DNA of 63,119 bases from Vibrio sp. HI00D65 (GTDB lineage: Bacteria > Pseudomonadota > Gammaproteobacteria > Enterobacterales > Vibrionaceae): positions 1 to 63,119 of the forward strand of contig NZ_LWEH01000203.1 of NCBI RefSeq assembly GCF_001635455.1, given 5' to 3'. This document shows, piece after piece, positions 34,544 through 43,172 of this stretch (positions within the stretch are counted from its first letter, which is position 1; every line of letters begins with the position of its first letter). The notes under the pieces are model-generated. The model saw only the letters and a program-made list of their open reading frames with translations, was not told the DNA's origin and did not search any database. The position numbers and the translations under genes are program-made.

Positions 34544-35590
34544 ATGACAGACCACCGCCAACTGATAACCACAGAAGACTACAGAGAGTTGCCGAACGAC
34601 TTTTTTAAGAAAAGTCATGCACTTGTATTTAGTCAGCTCGGTTTGACGGCTCGTGAACACGATACATTTGCACTATTCTTATCGCGTTTGCATGAAGATC
34701 ATTGGGTCGCCTATCAAGAAGGCCGTCATGTTTATGCGCCTGAATACACCTTCCAGTCTGAAGTATTGAAAGAGTGGTTTGGCTTATCTGCAAAGCAGCT
34801 ATACCCAACATTAAAACCAATGGCTAAGCGCCTTTCATCCCGTAAAGTCGGTCTTATGAACGACGCTGAGCAAGAGTTTGATTTTATGCCACTCTTTAGC
34901 CGCGTTGCTTATAAGAAAGGGGCCTTGATCATGGTGCCAAACGCAGAGCTTATGGATGCATATTTGGCTCAATCGGCGGGTCATGCTCAGATCAATCATC
35001 TCTCTTTTAGAAGCTTGAAGTCAGAGCATTCTAAGCGTCTGTATAGTATTTTGTCTCGCTTTAAGAAATCTGGAATGAAACTGCATGAGCAGTCTATTGA
35101 GCAACTGCATGGATTGTTCGGCTTATTAGATGAGAAGGGTACTCTAACGAAGTCGAGCTATGGCAATAATAAGGTTTTCCTAGAGCGCTGTATCCGTAAG
35201 CCAATTGAAGAACTCTCCTCTAATGAAGAGGTAAAGAAGGAGCTCGCGTTTCTTGTCGACGAAGAATCTGGCTCATATGGCTACAAATCGCGTTATCGAG
35301 GTAAGAGTATTGTTGCTCTTGAGTTTCTGTTTGAGTGGAAGCAAAAAAGCGACAACAAAGGCGAAGCACAAGAGCGTGCTAAACTTGCTGCAGAAACGGT
35401 GCCAGACAACCCAATGTTGCTGTTGGCAAAAGAAGCATTCAACATTGTTCTATCGTATCCGGTGAATGGTGAGCTGACTGATCAACATAAATTGGCAATA
35501 GAGAGCGTGCGCATGGGGATTATCACTATGCCTTCAGACATGCAGTTTGATTCGGTCTTCTACCATCGCATGGAGCTTATGGAAAAGTAA
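34544..35590 (+). CDS. Plasmid replication initiator, Rep_3 family
   Basis: A 348-aa protein starting at ATG 34544; an upstream TTG start (34508) would lie in the last iteron. It has the double winged-helix Rep_3 layout: a first WH domain (residues ~20-110, LGLTAREHDTFALFLSRL), then LSFRSLKSEHSKRLYSILSRFKKS, the signature linker helix where Rep_3 proteins bind iterons, and a second WH domain. The ~60 C-terminal residues are extra helices. It probably binds the flanking iterons and represses itself through the inverted copy at 34511. Confidence 0.88.
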   Translation: MTDHRQLITTEDYRELPNDFFKKSHALVFSQLGLTAREHDTFALFLSRLHEDHWVAYQEGRHVYAPEYTFQSEVLKEWFGLSAKQLYPTLKPMAKRLSSRKVGLMNDAEQEFDFMPLFSRVAYKKGALIMVPNAELMDAYLAQSAGHAQINHLSFRSLKSEHSKRLYSILSRFKKSGMKLHEQSIEQLHGLFGLLDEKGTLTKSSYGNNKVFLERCIRKPIEELSSNEEVKKELAFLVDEESGSYGYKSRYRGKSIVALEFLFEWKQKSDNKGEAQERAKLAAETVPDNPMLLLAKEAFNIVLSYPVNGELTDQHKLAIESVRMGIITMPSDMQFDSVFYHRMELMEK

Positions 35591-35595
35591 TTTCA

Positions 35596-35643
35596 GGTAA
35601 CAAATTTTTAGTGTTTCGCTTCGAACACTAAAAATCTGTTACC
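35596..35643. repeat. Inverted iteron pair after rep
   Basis: GGTAACAAATTTTTAGTGT at 35596-35614 faces ACACTAAAAATCTGTTACC at 35625-35643, one mismatch in 19 and a 10-nt spacer. Each arm is an iteron of the origin type. It can act as a terminator hairpin for rep or as a handcuffing/binding site for the initiator. Confidence 0.85.
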
Positions 35644-35720
35644 TTCAGTGACACAGATCTTAAGTTTTATATACATCACCTTTGTTATGACGTCTAAGGT
35701 AATCAACCAAGGAAAGGTTC

Positions 35721-36365
35721 ATGACAACCTATGCTTATCTACGTGTTTCCACCGACGCACAAGATACTCAAAATCAAAAGCACGGCATTCTCGAGTATGC
35801 GAACCAGATGGGGATCGCCGACATTCAATTTATCGAAGATACGGCTTCCGGGACCAAAAAGTGGCATAAGCGTAAACTGGGTCACTTGCTTCAGGAACTG
35901 ACGGTTGGCGACACTATCATCTTTGCAGAGATAAGCCGAATAGCACGTTCAACATTACAGGTGCTCGAAGTACTTGAATTGTGCTCCTCCAAAAAAATCC
36001 ACGTTTTCATTGCTAAGCAAAATATGCGTCTTGATGGCACTATGCAGGCAACCATCACCGCAACCGTTCTTGGATTGGCGGCAGAGATAGAACGCACCTT
36101 TATCTCCACTCGGACCAAAGAAGCGCTAGATGCTAAACGCAAGCTCGGGATTATTGGCGGAAGGCCAAAAGGCCCCGCGAAGCATCTTAAGCTCGATAAG
36201 CAAAGAGACAAAATTATCGAGTACCTGCAAATGGGTCTTACCCAAGCCGCTATCGCCAAGTTGCTTGATATCTCGCCAAGTACCTTGAGCGACTACATTC
36301 GACGTCATGATTTGCGAAATGTTGTTTCCACTAAAGGCCGTAAAGAGCCTGCGATCCCATTGTAG
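35721..36365 (+). CDS. Serine recombinase/resolvase (plasmid multimer resolution)
   Basis: A 214-aa serine recombinase. The catalytic Ser is in AYLRVSTDAQDTQNQ; the TIIFAEISRIARS segment and the LGLAAEIERTFISTRTKEALDAKRK long helix are typical. A C-terminal helix-turn-helix (MGLTQAAIAKLLDISPSTLSDYIRRH) binds DNA. It lies just after rep and its inverted iteron pair, so it most likely resolves plasmid dimers. No obvious res site was mapped nearby. Confidence 0.93.
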   Translation: MTTYAYLRVSTDAQDTQNQKHGILEYANQMGIADIQFIEDTASGTKKWHKRKLGHLLQELTVGDTIIFAEISRIARSTLQVLEVLELCSSKKIHVFIAKQNMRLDGTMQATITATVLGLAAEIERTFISTRTKEALDAKRKLGIIGGRPKGPAKHLKLDKQRDKIIEYLQMGLTQAAIAKLLDISPSTLSDYIRRHDLRNVVSTKGRKEPAIPL

Positions 36366-36886
36366 GTGTTCAAAAAGGTGTACTTTAAGGACACCTATCA
36401 AAAGGATCGTTTTCAGTGTTCATAAACGCCTGCTCATTGGTTGTGTGCTTGCAAAGAAAGGCGCGGCCTTGGTCTCTCACTACCTGGACAATGGCGACAT
36501 TAAAGCGCTGTCTGTCGCATATTCGATACCACGATATCGGCGTTCGCAAAGATGGAAAAAAACGAAGCCCTAAAGCACTGTAACGAGGGCAGGGAGCGAG
36601 ATCTAGAAGGAGGGAAGGCACCCCGACCGATTTTCTAGTAAGCAGCTTTATGAGCGTATTCAGGAGCTTGCAGAGCAGGGGATGAATAAGAACGCGATCA
36701 GTAAAGAGCAGTGGGCAGCTTAACGACTGTGTATAAGGTATTACAACCATATCATCTCTAAAAATTTATCACTTATGTTTAAGGTAACATCACTACAAAA
36801 TGATTTGATTATCCCGCACATTCAAATCATAATCTGATTCGAATATGTGCATTTATCGAATCAGTTCATAATAATAAGAGGTCAAT
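36366..36886. other. Degraded coding remnants and an inverted repeat before fic
   Basis: No intact gene. Plus-strand bases ~36600-36723 can be read in one frame as SSKQLYERIQELAEQGMNKN.., which resembles the C-terminal helix-turn-helix of a resolvase, and 36415-36570 reads as KGAALVSHYLDNGDIKALSV in another frame. CTGATTCGA (36834-36842) and TCGAATCAG (36856-36864) form an inverted repeat just before fic and may be its operator. Confidence 0.4.
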
Positions 36887-37990
36887 ATGTGGATCTGGCA
36901 ACAACGTGATTGGCCAAACTTTACTTGGGATCACATGATTATCGAACCTCGTTTACGCGATGTTCGCTTAAAGCAGGGGATATTGCTCGGTAAAATGACC
37001 ACTCAATCCCAAGATGCGAATGAAACCATGCTCGACACTTTATTGGCCAACATTATCCACTCGAGTGCGATTGAAGGTGAAACGTTAAATGCATTTTCAG
37101 TGCGCTCTTCTCTGGCAAATCGACTCGGGATCAAAGAAGAACGGCCATTTCCCATCACCGAGCAGTCGGACGGGTTGGCCGAAATCATGCTTGATGCGGT
37201 GGAGAACCGAGATATCCCGCTGACGTTAGAGCGTATTTTACATTGGCATGATCGTTTGTTTCCCGCAGGCTATACTCTGCTTAATCCCGTAGTAGGAGGT
37301 CAGCTACGTGGTGAGGCGCCGATGCAAGTGGTGTCTGGACGCATCGATCGCCCGGTGGTGCATTTTGAAGCGCCAGAACGGGCAAGGTTAGATGTTGAAC
37401 TCGCGCAATTTATCGAATGGTTTAATGCATCAAAACATGATGCCTCTTTTGATCCATTATTACGTGCTGCTATTACCCATTTATGGTTTGTCACGCTACA
37501 CCCACTTGATGATGGTAATGGACGGATCACTCGTCTTCTGACCGATTTAGCGCTGGCACAAGCTGAACAGCAATCAGTGCGCTTCTATGCCATGTCAGTG
37601 TGTATTTTGGCTAACCGTAAAAGCTACTACGAGATCTTAGAGCATACACAAAGAGGAGATATGGACATTACGTCCTGGTTAGAGTGGTTCTTTAATACAC
37701 TTGAAGCAACGTTTGCCGATGCGCTTAAAGAGATCGATCAAACTATCTATAAAACCAACTTCTGGCGTAGTATAGACCAAACCAAGCTATCGAAAGAGCA
37801 AGTAAAGGTGTTAAATCGAATGTTGGATGGTGATTTTAAAGAAGGCATTAATACCGATCGGTACCACAAAGTGGCGAAAGTGAGTAAGCCTACAGCAACG
37901 CGTCACTTAGCAGCATTGGTAGAAATGAAGTGTTTGGTCAAATCAGAGGCTGGCGGTCGCAGCACGCGTTACCATTTGCCAAAAACTTAG
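36887..37990 (+). CDS. Fic-family AMPylase-type protein (DUF4172 N-terminus)
   Basis: A 367-aa class II Fic protein. The inhibitory motif is SSAIEGE (about residue 63) and the active-site motif is HPLDDGNGRITR (about residue 204), with the catalytic His, acidic residue and Asn/Arg in place. The N-terminal DUF4172-type region begins MWIWQQRDWPNFTWD, and the C-terminal ~80 residues form a winged helix (YHKVAKVSKPTATRHLAALVEMKCL). Such proteins usually AMPylate or deAMPylate protein targets; targets here are unknown. A ribosome-binding site AAGAGG precedes the ATG. No antitoxin gene is adjacent. Confidence 0.93.
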   Translation: MWIWQQRDWPNFTWDHMIIEPRLRDVRLKQGILLGKMTTQSQDANETMLDTLLANIIHSSAIEGETLNAFSVRSSLANRLGIKEERPFPITEQSDGLAEIMLDAVENRDIPLTLERILHWHDRLFPAGYTLLNPVVGGQLRGEAPMQVVSGRIDRPVVHFEAPERARLDVELAQFIEWFNASKHDASFDPLLRAAITHLWFVTLHPLDDGNGRITRLLTDLALAQAEQQSVRFYAMSVCILANRKSYYEILEHTQRGDMDITSWLEWFFNTLEATFADALKEIDQTIYKTNFWRSIDQTKLSKEQVKVLNRMLDGDFKEGINTDRYHKVAKVSKPTATRHLAALVEMKCLVKSEAGGRSTRYHLPKT

Positions 37991-38224
37991 CGTACACCTA
38001 TAAAGAACGTGGCCTTGCTCATCATTCTAGCCCTGTCTGGCCACAACCTACCCATTGCCACAAAAAGCATGTCATGGCCTAAGCGCGTGCCACTTCGTGA
38101 CACAGGCCATCACATTAATATCACAACGGGCTGGGCGGCACAGCCAGGCCTTCCATAGCAAGGCCCCTTAAAAGCTCTGTGACCAACCCCAACCCCCAAG
38201 CTTAGGGCTATTAGTTCAAATTGA

Positions 38225-38315
38225 ACATAATGTGGAATAATACAAAATAGCACGTGCCGGTTCGCCAGCAAGCTGTCGGGCACTGGGCTACTTCAAGTAT
38301 TATTGGACATTATGT
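38225..38315. repeat. 19-bp inverted repeat with ACATAATGT arms
   Basis: ACATAATGTGGAATAATAC at 38225-38243 faces GTATTATTGGACATTATGT at 38297-38315 (17 of 19 bases complementary). The left arm read on the minus strand continues TTATGTTCAAT, close to the XerD half of dif sites (TTATGTTAAAT). It could be a dif-like or inverted-repeat end of a small element. Confidence 0.5.
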
Positions 38316-38903
38316 GTAAATTTTCACAACCGCATAAAAAGCATGCTTTAAGGCGGCCAGGCAAGCTGGCAATTGTTTATCTGCCTTGCCCAAAAACACG
38401 GGCAAAGCAGGGCAATTGGCTAACGCATCAAAACACAAACAACGTGTTTTCAAGCGGTCACGTTCAGTGGTTCGTTTGAATCTTGACTCGTGGCAAGTTT
38501 TTATGTTGCCCGTTCCGGCCAATCTATAAAAGGCGCAAGCTGTTTTATGGCGTCCCACCACATCCCCCGCCCACCCAATGCTGCGCCCCGTTCTTTGGTT
38601 TTGGAAGTTCTACGTTTGCGGTGGGCTTGGTGCTACGCGGTTTTATATTCACTTGTAATTTAATGGCGCAGCGGTGGTCGTGTCGTGGTTTGGTTTGGGG
38701 GATAAATCACGAAAATGCCCTAAGAGGTGTTTGGTAGTAATTAAACCTTCGTGAGGTCTATTTGGGGAACAAGCAAGAGGTCAACGGCGGCGCGCCCAGT
38801 TTCGTAAATTAGGGCTGTTCAAGCTACCCTAGGTGTCGTGATACATGCGATTGCTAATGTGCACGTTGTGAGAGAGCGCTTCATATATACCCCCAAATTT
38901 AAG

Positions 38904-38931
38904 GTAAAAAAATGCCACCTCAAGAGGTGGC
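38904..38931 (-). terminator. Minus-strand terminator
   Basis: GCCACCTC / GAGGTGGC at 38914-38931 with a 2-nt loop, followed on the minus strand by ATTTTTTT. A close relative is at 39229-39248. No minus-strand gene is recognised just upstream of either, so they may be left from a lost gene. Confidence 0.65.
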
Positions 38932-39218
38932 CAAGTAGTCCTACTGATTTAGGTAATGCAACTATGTGCACATGTAATGCTAGTGCAAATTTTTTAAAGC
39001 GCAACTATCTAAAGGAGTAATGTTGAAGCTACTCGAAGGGGAAACAAATAAGCAGGGTATTTGCCCTGTTTCAGGGCTGGCTGAAATATGAGGTCATTCA
39101 TCTGATTTGAGTGTGGTGAACTTTCGTGAGGGAGGAACGAATAGTTATCCATCGCCCAAATCCGTCACAGGAGCGCCCTGGAACTCCCCGTCAGAACATT
39201 GCTTTTGTTTTTCTTGGA

Positions 39219-39248
39219 TAAAAAAAAAGCCACCTCATGAGAAGTGGC
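39219..39248 (-). terminator. Second, related minus-strand terminator
   Basis: GCCAC (39229-39233) pairs with GTGGC (39244-39248), with partial pairing inside, and is followed on the minus strand by eight to nine Ts. It shares the CCACCTCA core with the terminator at 38914. Confidence 0.6.
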
Positions 39249-39361
39249 GAAGGTTGCGGCCAGTGTGTTAGCCTCGGAGTCGATATAAGCTTAGTTGCAT
39301 ATTTTCAAGATTCCAGATTTTCACTTCCTCATAATTTGAAGTGGGTCGTAAATGGAGTAGG

Positions 39362-39402
39362 GCAGTACGAAAACTTTCACAACGAGAAAGTTTTCGTACT
39401 GC
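39362..39402. repeat. Perfect 17-bp stem hairpin
   Basis: GCAGTACGAAAACTTTC pairs perfectly with GAAAGTTTTCGTACTGC across a 7-nt loop. No T-tract follows either side, so it is not a usual terminator. It could be a protein-binding palindrome, a small-RNA stem or a recombination site. Confidence 0.75.
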
Positions 39403-39553
39403 TAAACCAAATAATTTTTAGGGCTGTCAGCAAAGCGACCTGCTGCGTAGATACTGACTACGCGCTTAAGCGAGTTACAGTACTTAAGTTAATTCACACC
39501 TTGCTAAGTTAGAAAAAACTCGACTAGAAATTGTCCAAAAACTTCTCAGGGTG

Positions 39554-39604
39554 ATTTTTACCCGTGGCACTTTCTAACTCGAAAGTGCTCCAAAACTTGT
39601 TAGA
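39554..39604 (+). repeat. ~51-bp repeat, copy 1
   Basis: Bases 39554-39604 match 43812-43863 with only about six changes: TTTTTACC, GTGGCACTTTCTA, CTCGAAA and CTTGTTAGA are shared. The inner part folds as GCACTTT / AAAGTGC. Both copies lie close to mobile-element remnants in the same orientation. Confidence 0.7.
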
Positions 39605-39783
39605 TAAAATGCTTTACACATTCTAGGGGAGTGCGTTTTCCCTACAAAACTTAATATCAAGTTCATTGATAATTTACTTACCAGCTTTGCTTTCTCTTCT
39701 GTATAGATACAGCTTATTAATTTTGAATATGGAAAGTAACATGTTTATTTCTCGCTTGTTCTCGTTTCCCATACGTACTAGAG

Positions 39784-39990
39784 CTAACGTTGATTTTCAA
39801 AGGCCAATTGCTCGTCCACTTCGCAAATCATTTCAATATTGGCGAGGTCGGAAGCTATCGTTGTGACTTGGTTTGGTGTGAGCTTTTTGTAGGTGCGCAG
39901 TACCGTGTTGTAGCCCACCTTTAGTAAACGCTTTGTTTCTCTAAGACTAGGGCTTTTCATAGCCACATCAGCGTTTTGTTCTTTAACCAT
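39784..39990 (-). pseudogene. Truncated IS1-family transposase fragment
   Basis: A 68-codon fragment that spans the end of InsA and the start of InsB: SLRETKRLLKVGYNTVLRTYKKL is the InsA-type helix-turn-helix and IEMICEVDEQLAF matches the InsB start (IE.ICE.DEQW). The frame stops right after, and neither the rest of InsB nor an intact inverted repeat follows. It is a dead IS remnant. Confidence 0.75.
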
Positions 39991-40722
39991 TGGCTTGTCG
40001 GCTCCTTAAGCATAGTCGAGTTGAAATGAACGCTCGCAATCAAGGTAATAAAACAGATGAAAGCCAACAGCCCCTTAATCATGTTGTCGTATAGACTCAG
40101 ATTGTTTATAAAGAGCTGGATCTTTTTTTAGGTCTTTTACTCTATGATGTGGCGTAAATAGTTCTTTTTAAAGTTATCCACTTCTACTTAGCATTAAAGA
40201 TTTTATAAAATTAGATCTGCCATTAAAAAATAAAAAAAAATTGATCTGAACCATATTTAGTTTTTTTATTATTTTAATTAATGGTTGATTGTTAGGTCAA
40301 TAGTTCTAATTGTGATTAAATCATGGTCGAAATAATATTTATAAATTCTAATGGTTACCTCTATGATCAATGTTTTCATTATTATTATCAGAAAATTTAA
40401 TGTCTTATTATTAAGTAAGAATTCCTTATAAAAAGATGAATAGTTTATATTATCCATTAGTAATATTTGATATATCCATTCCAACTCCCTTCTAGGGAAG
40501 AGTTGGTTTTCCTCATTTTCTCATGTAATACGTATGTTGTAATCAATGGATTGATGATGAAAGAAGTCTCAGTCAAGTTATTAAACTAACAGTTACTGAA
40601 TCTGAAGGAAATTTAATGATAGATATGATTTTATTTAGGGGCATCATTCATTAAATTTTTATTAAATAACCGAGGTGGGGATTAATAAATATTTCTATTA
40701 ATAGTTTTTACAACCAGGATTA
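39991..40722. other. AT-rich gap upstream of the small secreted peptide
   Basis: About 730 bp, very AT-rich, with no convincing gene on either strand. It ends with AGGA before the start codon at 40723. Promoter elements for the small peptide are expected here but were not resolved. Confidence 0.45.
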
Positions 40723-40869
40723 ATGATGATAAAATTTATATTTTTCGCGCTGTGCGTTTCTAGCATTTCATATGCTAGCACTTTGGATGGGTCTGGCTCA
40801 TCGATGGGATATTTAAGTAATAAATGTAAAGCTTCTCCCTCACATGATGTATGTAAAATCAAGAGATAG
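40723..40869 (+). CDS. Small secreted cysteine-containing peptide (48 aa)
   Basis: ATG at 40723 follows AGGA by four bases. The first 18 residues form a clear signal peptide (MMIKFIFFALCVSSISYA) with an AXA-like cleavage site, leaving a mature 30-residue peptide (STLDGSGSSMGYLSNKCK.., VCKIKR) with two cysteines that could form one disulphide, and a basic C-terminus. No relative is recognised. Possible roles include a toxin, bacteriocin or signalling peptide; none is shown. It lies alone in an AT-rich island. Confidence 0.55.
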   Translation: MMIKFIFFALCVSSISYASTLDGSGSSMGYLSNKCKASPSHDVCKIKR

Positions 40870-41561
40870 AATTTTTTTTATACTATTGATTTATCTAAAT
40901 TTAAATTCGAATAAAATTATCATAGGTGTTTATCGAAAGTTTAGCTAGAGCTGTGACCTATGCACCCAGTATGTTCGGAAATTAAATAAGATTTTTGTAA
41001 GTTATTAACCTTTCAATAAGGAGCTGCCCAAATATAAGTTTATGTGTATATAACGATTTCTGTACAAACTCTGCTTACTCTGTTTTATTTTTTGCCCATT
41101 TTCTCAACCTCTGGAAGTGGGCCTTTTCACTTTGCTATACCGAAATTTATTCATGTTTATCTTATGCTGAAATTTTGATACTATTTTTTTTGAAAATTAA
41201 CAAGCTAAAATTTCACCTATGGCAGTTATTTAGCTTTTATATCAAATTATTAGTCAGTGAAGTCTGGCAAAAAGAAAGTAGCCAGTAAAAAATGACTGAT
41301 ACAACGATATTACCGCTATTCATTGTTTCCACAATGTTCTTAGCAATTTCTCTATGGCCAGATTTAGTACTCATATTACATATTCTTCGACTAGTGGCTT
41401 TAAAGCTGGAGTAAGATACCAAAACTTATCTTAGGAGTAGATCGCTGCCGAAGCTCCAAACACATTTCTATCCAGTAATGAGTTTTGTGTACTTGAACGT
41501 CGGTGTTTTAAATTCTGAATGCGCACACCAAATATACCAGCACAGTAAAGCTCCACCTTTT
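40870..41561. other. AT-rich gap with no gene seen
   Basis: About 690 bp between the small peptide gene and the winged-helix regulator. A 61-codon minus-strand frame at 41237-41422 has no ribosome-binding site or recognisable domain. Nothing else supported. Confidence 0.4.
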
Positions 41562-41831
41562 TCAGTCTAACCAAGACAGCGCCTTCTCAAATCCCTTGGG
41601 CGTAATGTTGATATACCAATCCAAGTCCACCTTCTTACGCATGATTAGCCCACGCTCCTCTAGTGTTTTGCATGAGACTCGAAAATTGTTCGGGTGGATA
41701 TCTTTTTGCAGTAAATGATTCACGGCCTGGTTGATGACCGTTGATTTACCTTCTTTCACACCTTTGGTGAACGCTCTGGCCAAACAACTCAACACAGCTT
41801 TTTGAATTTGGCTCATTCTAACTTCCGCCAT
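41562..41831 (-). CDS. Small winged-helix DNA-binding regulator
   Basis: An 89-aa protein; the start at ATG 41831 is chosen because AAGGGAG lies eight bases upstream, whereas the earlier ATG at 41849 lies within an operator-like palindrome. It reads as a winged helix (SQIQKAVLSCLARAF, FRVSCKTLEERGLIMRKKVDLDWYINITPKGFEKALSWLD). Two inverted repeats directly upstream suggest autoregulation. It is divergent from the resolvase gene, whose expression it may also control. Confidence 0.65.
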   Translation of the reverse strand: MAEVRMSQIQKAVLSCLARAFTKGVKEGKSTVINQAVNHLLQKDIHPNNFRVSCKTLEERGLIMRKKVDLDWYINITPKGFEKALSWLD

Positions 41832-41843
41832 CACCGCTCCCTT

Positions 41844-41894
41844 AATCATTGCAGCAATGATTAGATAATACCATCCTTATCCATTGTTGCAATG
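41844..41894. promoter_or_regulatory. Two CATTGNNGCAATG operator-like palindromes
   Basis: CATTGCAGCAATG at 41847-41859 and CATTGTTGCAATG at 41882-41894 share a CATTG-N3-CAATG palindrome and are 35 bp apart. They lie at the start of the winged-helix gene, between it and the divergent resolvase. The repeated symmetry is what one expects of a dimeric regulator. Confidence 0.75.
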
Positions 41895-41979
41895 AATAAG
41901 GATGTGGTTATGATAATTAGCTGTGCCACTTAAGTATACTTAAATGACACTAGTAATTTATGGTAATAAAACACCATAT

Positions 41980-42026
41980 GTCATAATATAAATGTCACAC
42001 CCTATAAAGTCATAACTTAAACGTCA
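41980..42026 (+). promoter_or_regulatory. Direct repeats upstream of resolvase (possible res site)
   Basis: GTCATAATATAAATGTCA at 41980-41997 and GTCATAACTTAAACGTCA at 42009-42026 agree in 15 of 18 bases and are 29 bp apart. Each has GTCA at both ends. Placed just before the resolvase gene, they could be resolvase-binding sites and operators. Confidence 0.6.
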
Positions 42027-42039
42027 TAGAAGGGGCATT

Positions 42040-42675
42040 ATGTACATATTTGGATACCTAAGAGCATCAACAAGTGAGCAGGATGCAGAAAGAGCAAAAA
42101 GCATTCTTTCTGATTTTGTGGAACAAAAAGGTATGCGTGTTGCTGCTTGGTATGTTGAGCAAGAATCTGGTGCTTCACTGCAAAGACCTAAATTACTTCA
42201 ATTACTCAATGATGCTAAAAAAGGGGATGTCATCATCATTGAGCAGATTGATAGACTCTCACGTTTAAATGAAGCAAGTTGGTCTAAATTGAAGGAAATG
42301 CTGTACAAAAAGGAATTGAAAGTCATCAGCCTAGACTTACCGACCAGTCACATTGCACTGGCCCCGGAAATTTCAGATGAGTTCACGAACTCAATGATCA
42401 AAGCCATCAATAACATGATGATGGACATGTTGGCTGCAATTTCTCGAAAAGATTATGAAGACAGACGCAGACGCCAAAAGCAAGGTATCGAGAAGGCTAA
42501 GAAAGAAGGGAAGTATCAAGGAAGAAAGCCAGATTTAGAGCTGCATGAAAAAATCTACAAGCTTAGAGTGGGTAACCAGATGAGCATCAACGAGACAGCC
42601 AAAATGATAGGCGTCTCAGCGAGAACCGTTGTACGTGTCGTTAAGAAGATGAATGCTCAGCGCGAAGGTGGGTAG
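42040..42675 (+). CDS. Serine recombinase/resolvase
   Basis: A 211-aa resolvase distinct from the one at 35721. The catalytic Ser is in GYLRASTSEQDAERAK; EQIDRLSRLNEASW is the next conserved block. An Arg/Lys-rich long helix (DYEDRRRRQKQGIEKAKKEGKYQGRKP) leads to a C-terminal helix-turn-helix (SINETAKMIGVSARTVVRVVKK). It has direct-repeat sites upstream. It may be the resolvase of a Tn3-like element or of a plasmid now fused into this one. Confidence 0.93.
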   Translation: MYIFGYLRASTSEQDAERAKSILSDFVEQKGMRVAAWYVEQESGASLQRPKLLQLLNDAKKGDVIIIEQIDRLSRLNEASWSKLKEMLYKKELKVISLDLPTSHIALAPEISDEFTNSMIKAINNMMMDMLAAISRKDYEDRRRRQKQGIEKAKKEGKYQGRKPDLELHEKIYKLRVGNQMSINETAKMIGVSARTVVRVVKKMNAQREGG

Positions 42676-42688
42676 GTGAGTATATCCT

Positions 42689-43172
42689 ACTTAGGTTTAG
42701 GCTCTGTGATGGCAGACCAAGTGAATTGGAATAGTGAAGCTTCACCTACCTTGTCGTTGAGAGGTTGTGTCTTTGATTTTTACAGCGAAGTTACTACGAC
42801 TAATGCCCAATAACTTCGCGGCTTTTGTTTGATTGCCACGAGTATGCACAATTACGGCTTTAAAAATTTCATCTTTGACCATCGCCATGACCCAAGAAAC
42901 ATCGGTATTTTGGGCCTTATCGAGCAACATCGGTTCAAGGTAGATTTGTAAGTGTTTCTGGATAGCCTTGTGGCTAATGATTTTATTATCTTTGTTCATT
43001 AAGTGGGAGTGGGGCTGTTGAAAGATTAAATTATCCCTCCTGACTATTGATAAATCAATTATCAAGTGGCGACCGAACAGGTGTCGTTAAATTGATTATG
43101 TGAGTGGTTGCATATATGATTTGGTAAGAGTTGCCAAATTGGAGTATGTATATGCATATATCTAATCGACCT
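42689..43172 (+). repeat. ~480-bp module repeat, copy 1
   Basis: The segment is highly similar to 50947-51436 in the same orientation. It carries a Fis-like gene on the minus strand, its upstream region, and the start of a plus-strand small ORF. The similarity begins in CTTAGGTYTAGG and ends shortly after TCTAATCGACCTG. Confidence 0.85.
42742..42999 (-). CDS. Fis-like nucleoid/transcription factor, copy 1
   Basis: An 85-aa protein from ATG 42999 (an in-frame extension to 43065 exists). It aligns along its whole length with Fis: an N-terminal helical region (KAIQKHLQIYLEPMLLDK, MAMVKDEIFKAVIVHTR) and the helix-turn-helix GNQTKAAKLLGISRSNFAVKIKD, matching the [22 protein letters not shown] of E. 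coli Fis. It should bind and bend DNA. The family helical part normally forms the dimer. It is divergent from a 75-aa small protein and is duplicated at 51000. Confidence 0.85.
   Translation of the reverse strand: MNKDNKIISHKAIQKHLQIYLEPMLLDKAQNTDVSWVMAMVKDEIFKAVIVHTRGNQTKAAKLLGISRSNFAVKIKDTTSQRQGR

Larger units (their letters stand above)
37991..39783. other. 1.8-kb gene-poor mosaic region
   Basis: I see no convincing gene. Parts are GC-rich compared with the flanks (38.1-38.8 kb). It contains a 19-bp inverted repeat (38225/38297), two minus-strand terminators (38914, 39229), a 17-bp perfect hairpin (39362-39402) and one copy of the 39554/43812 repeat. The several short frames here look like chance. 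This may be a graveyard of IS or satellite elements. Confidence 0.5.

Noticed and set aside
36385..36750. 121-codon minus-strand frame
   Set aside because: It lies opposite decayed plus-strand recombinase-like sequence and has no protein-family features.
38310..38561. 83-codon minus-strand frame in the gene-poor region
   Set aside because: Composition and cysteine pattern look random; no start signal.
41980..42026. CRISPR-like direct repeats
   Set aside because: Only two copies 29 bp apart, no spacers of regular size and no cas genes; more likely resolvase sites.
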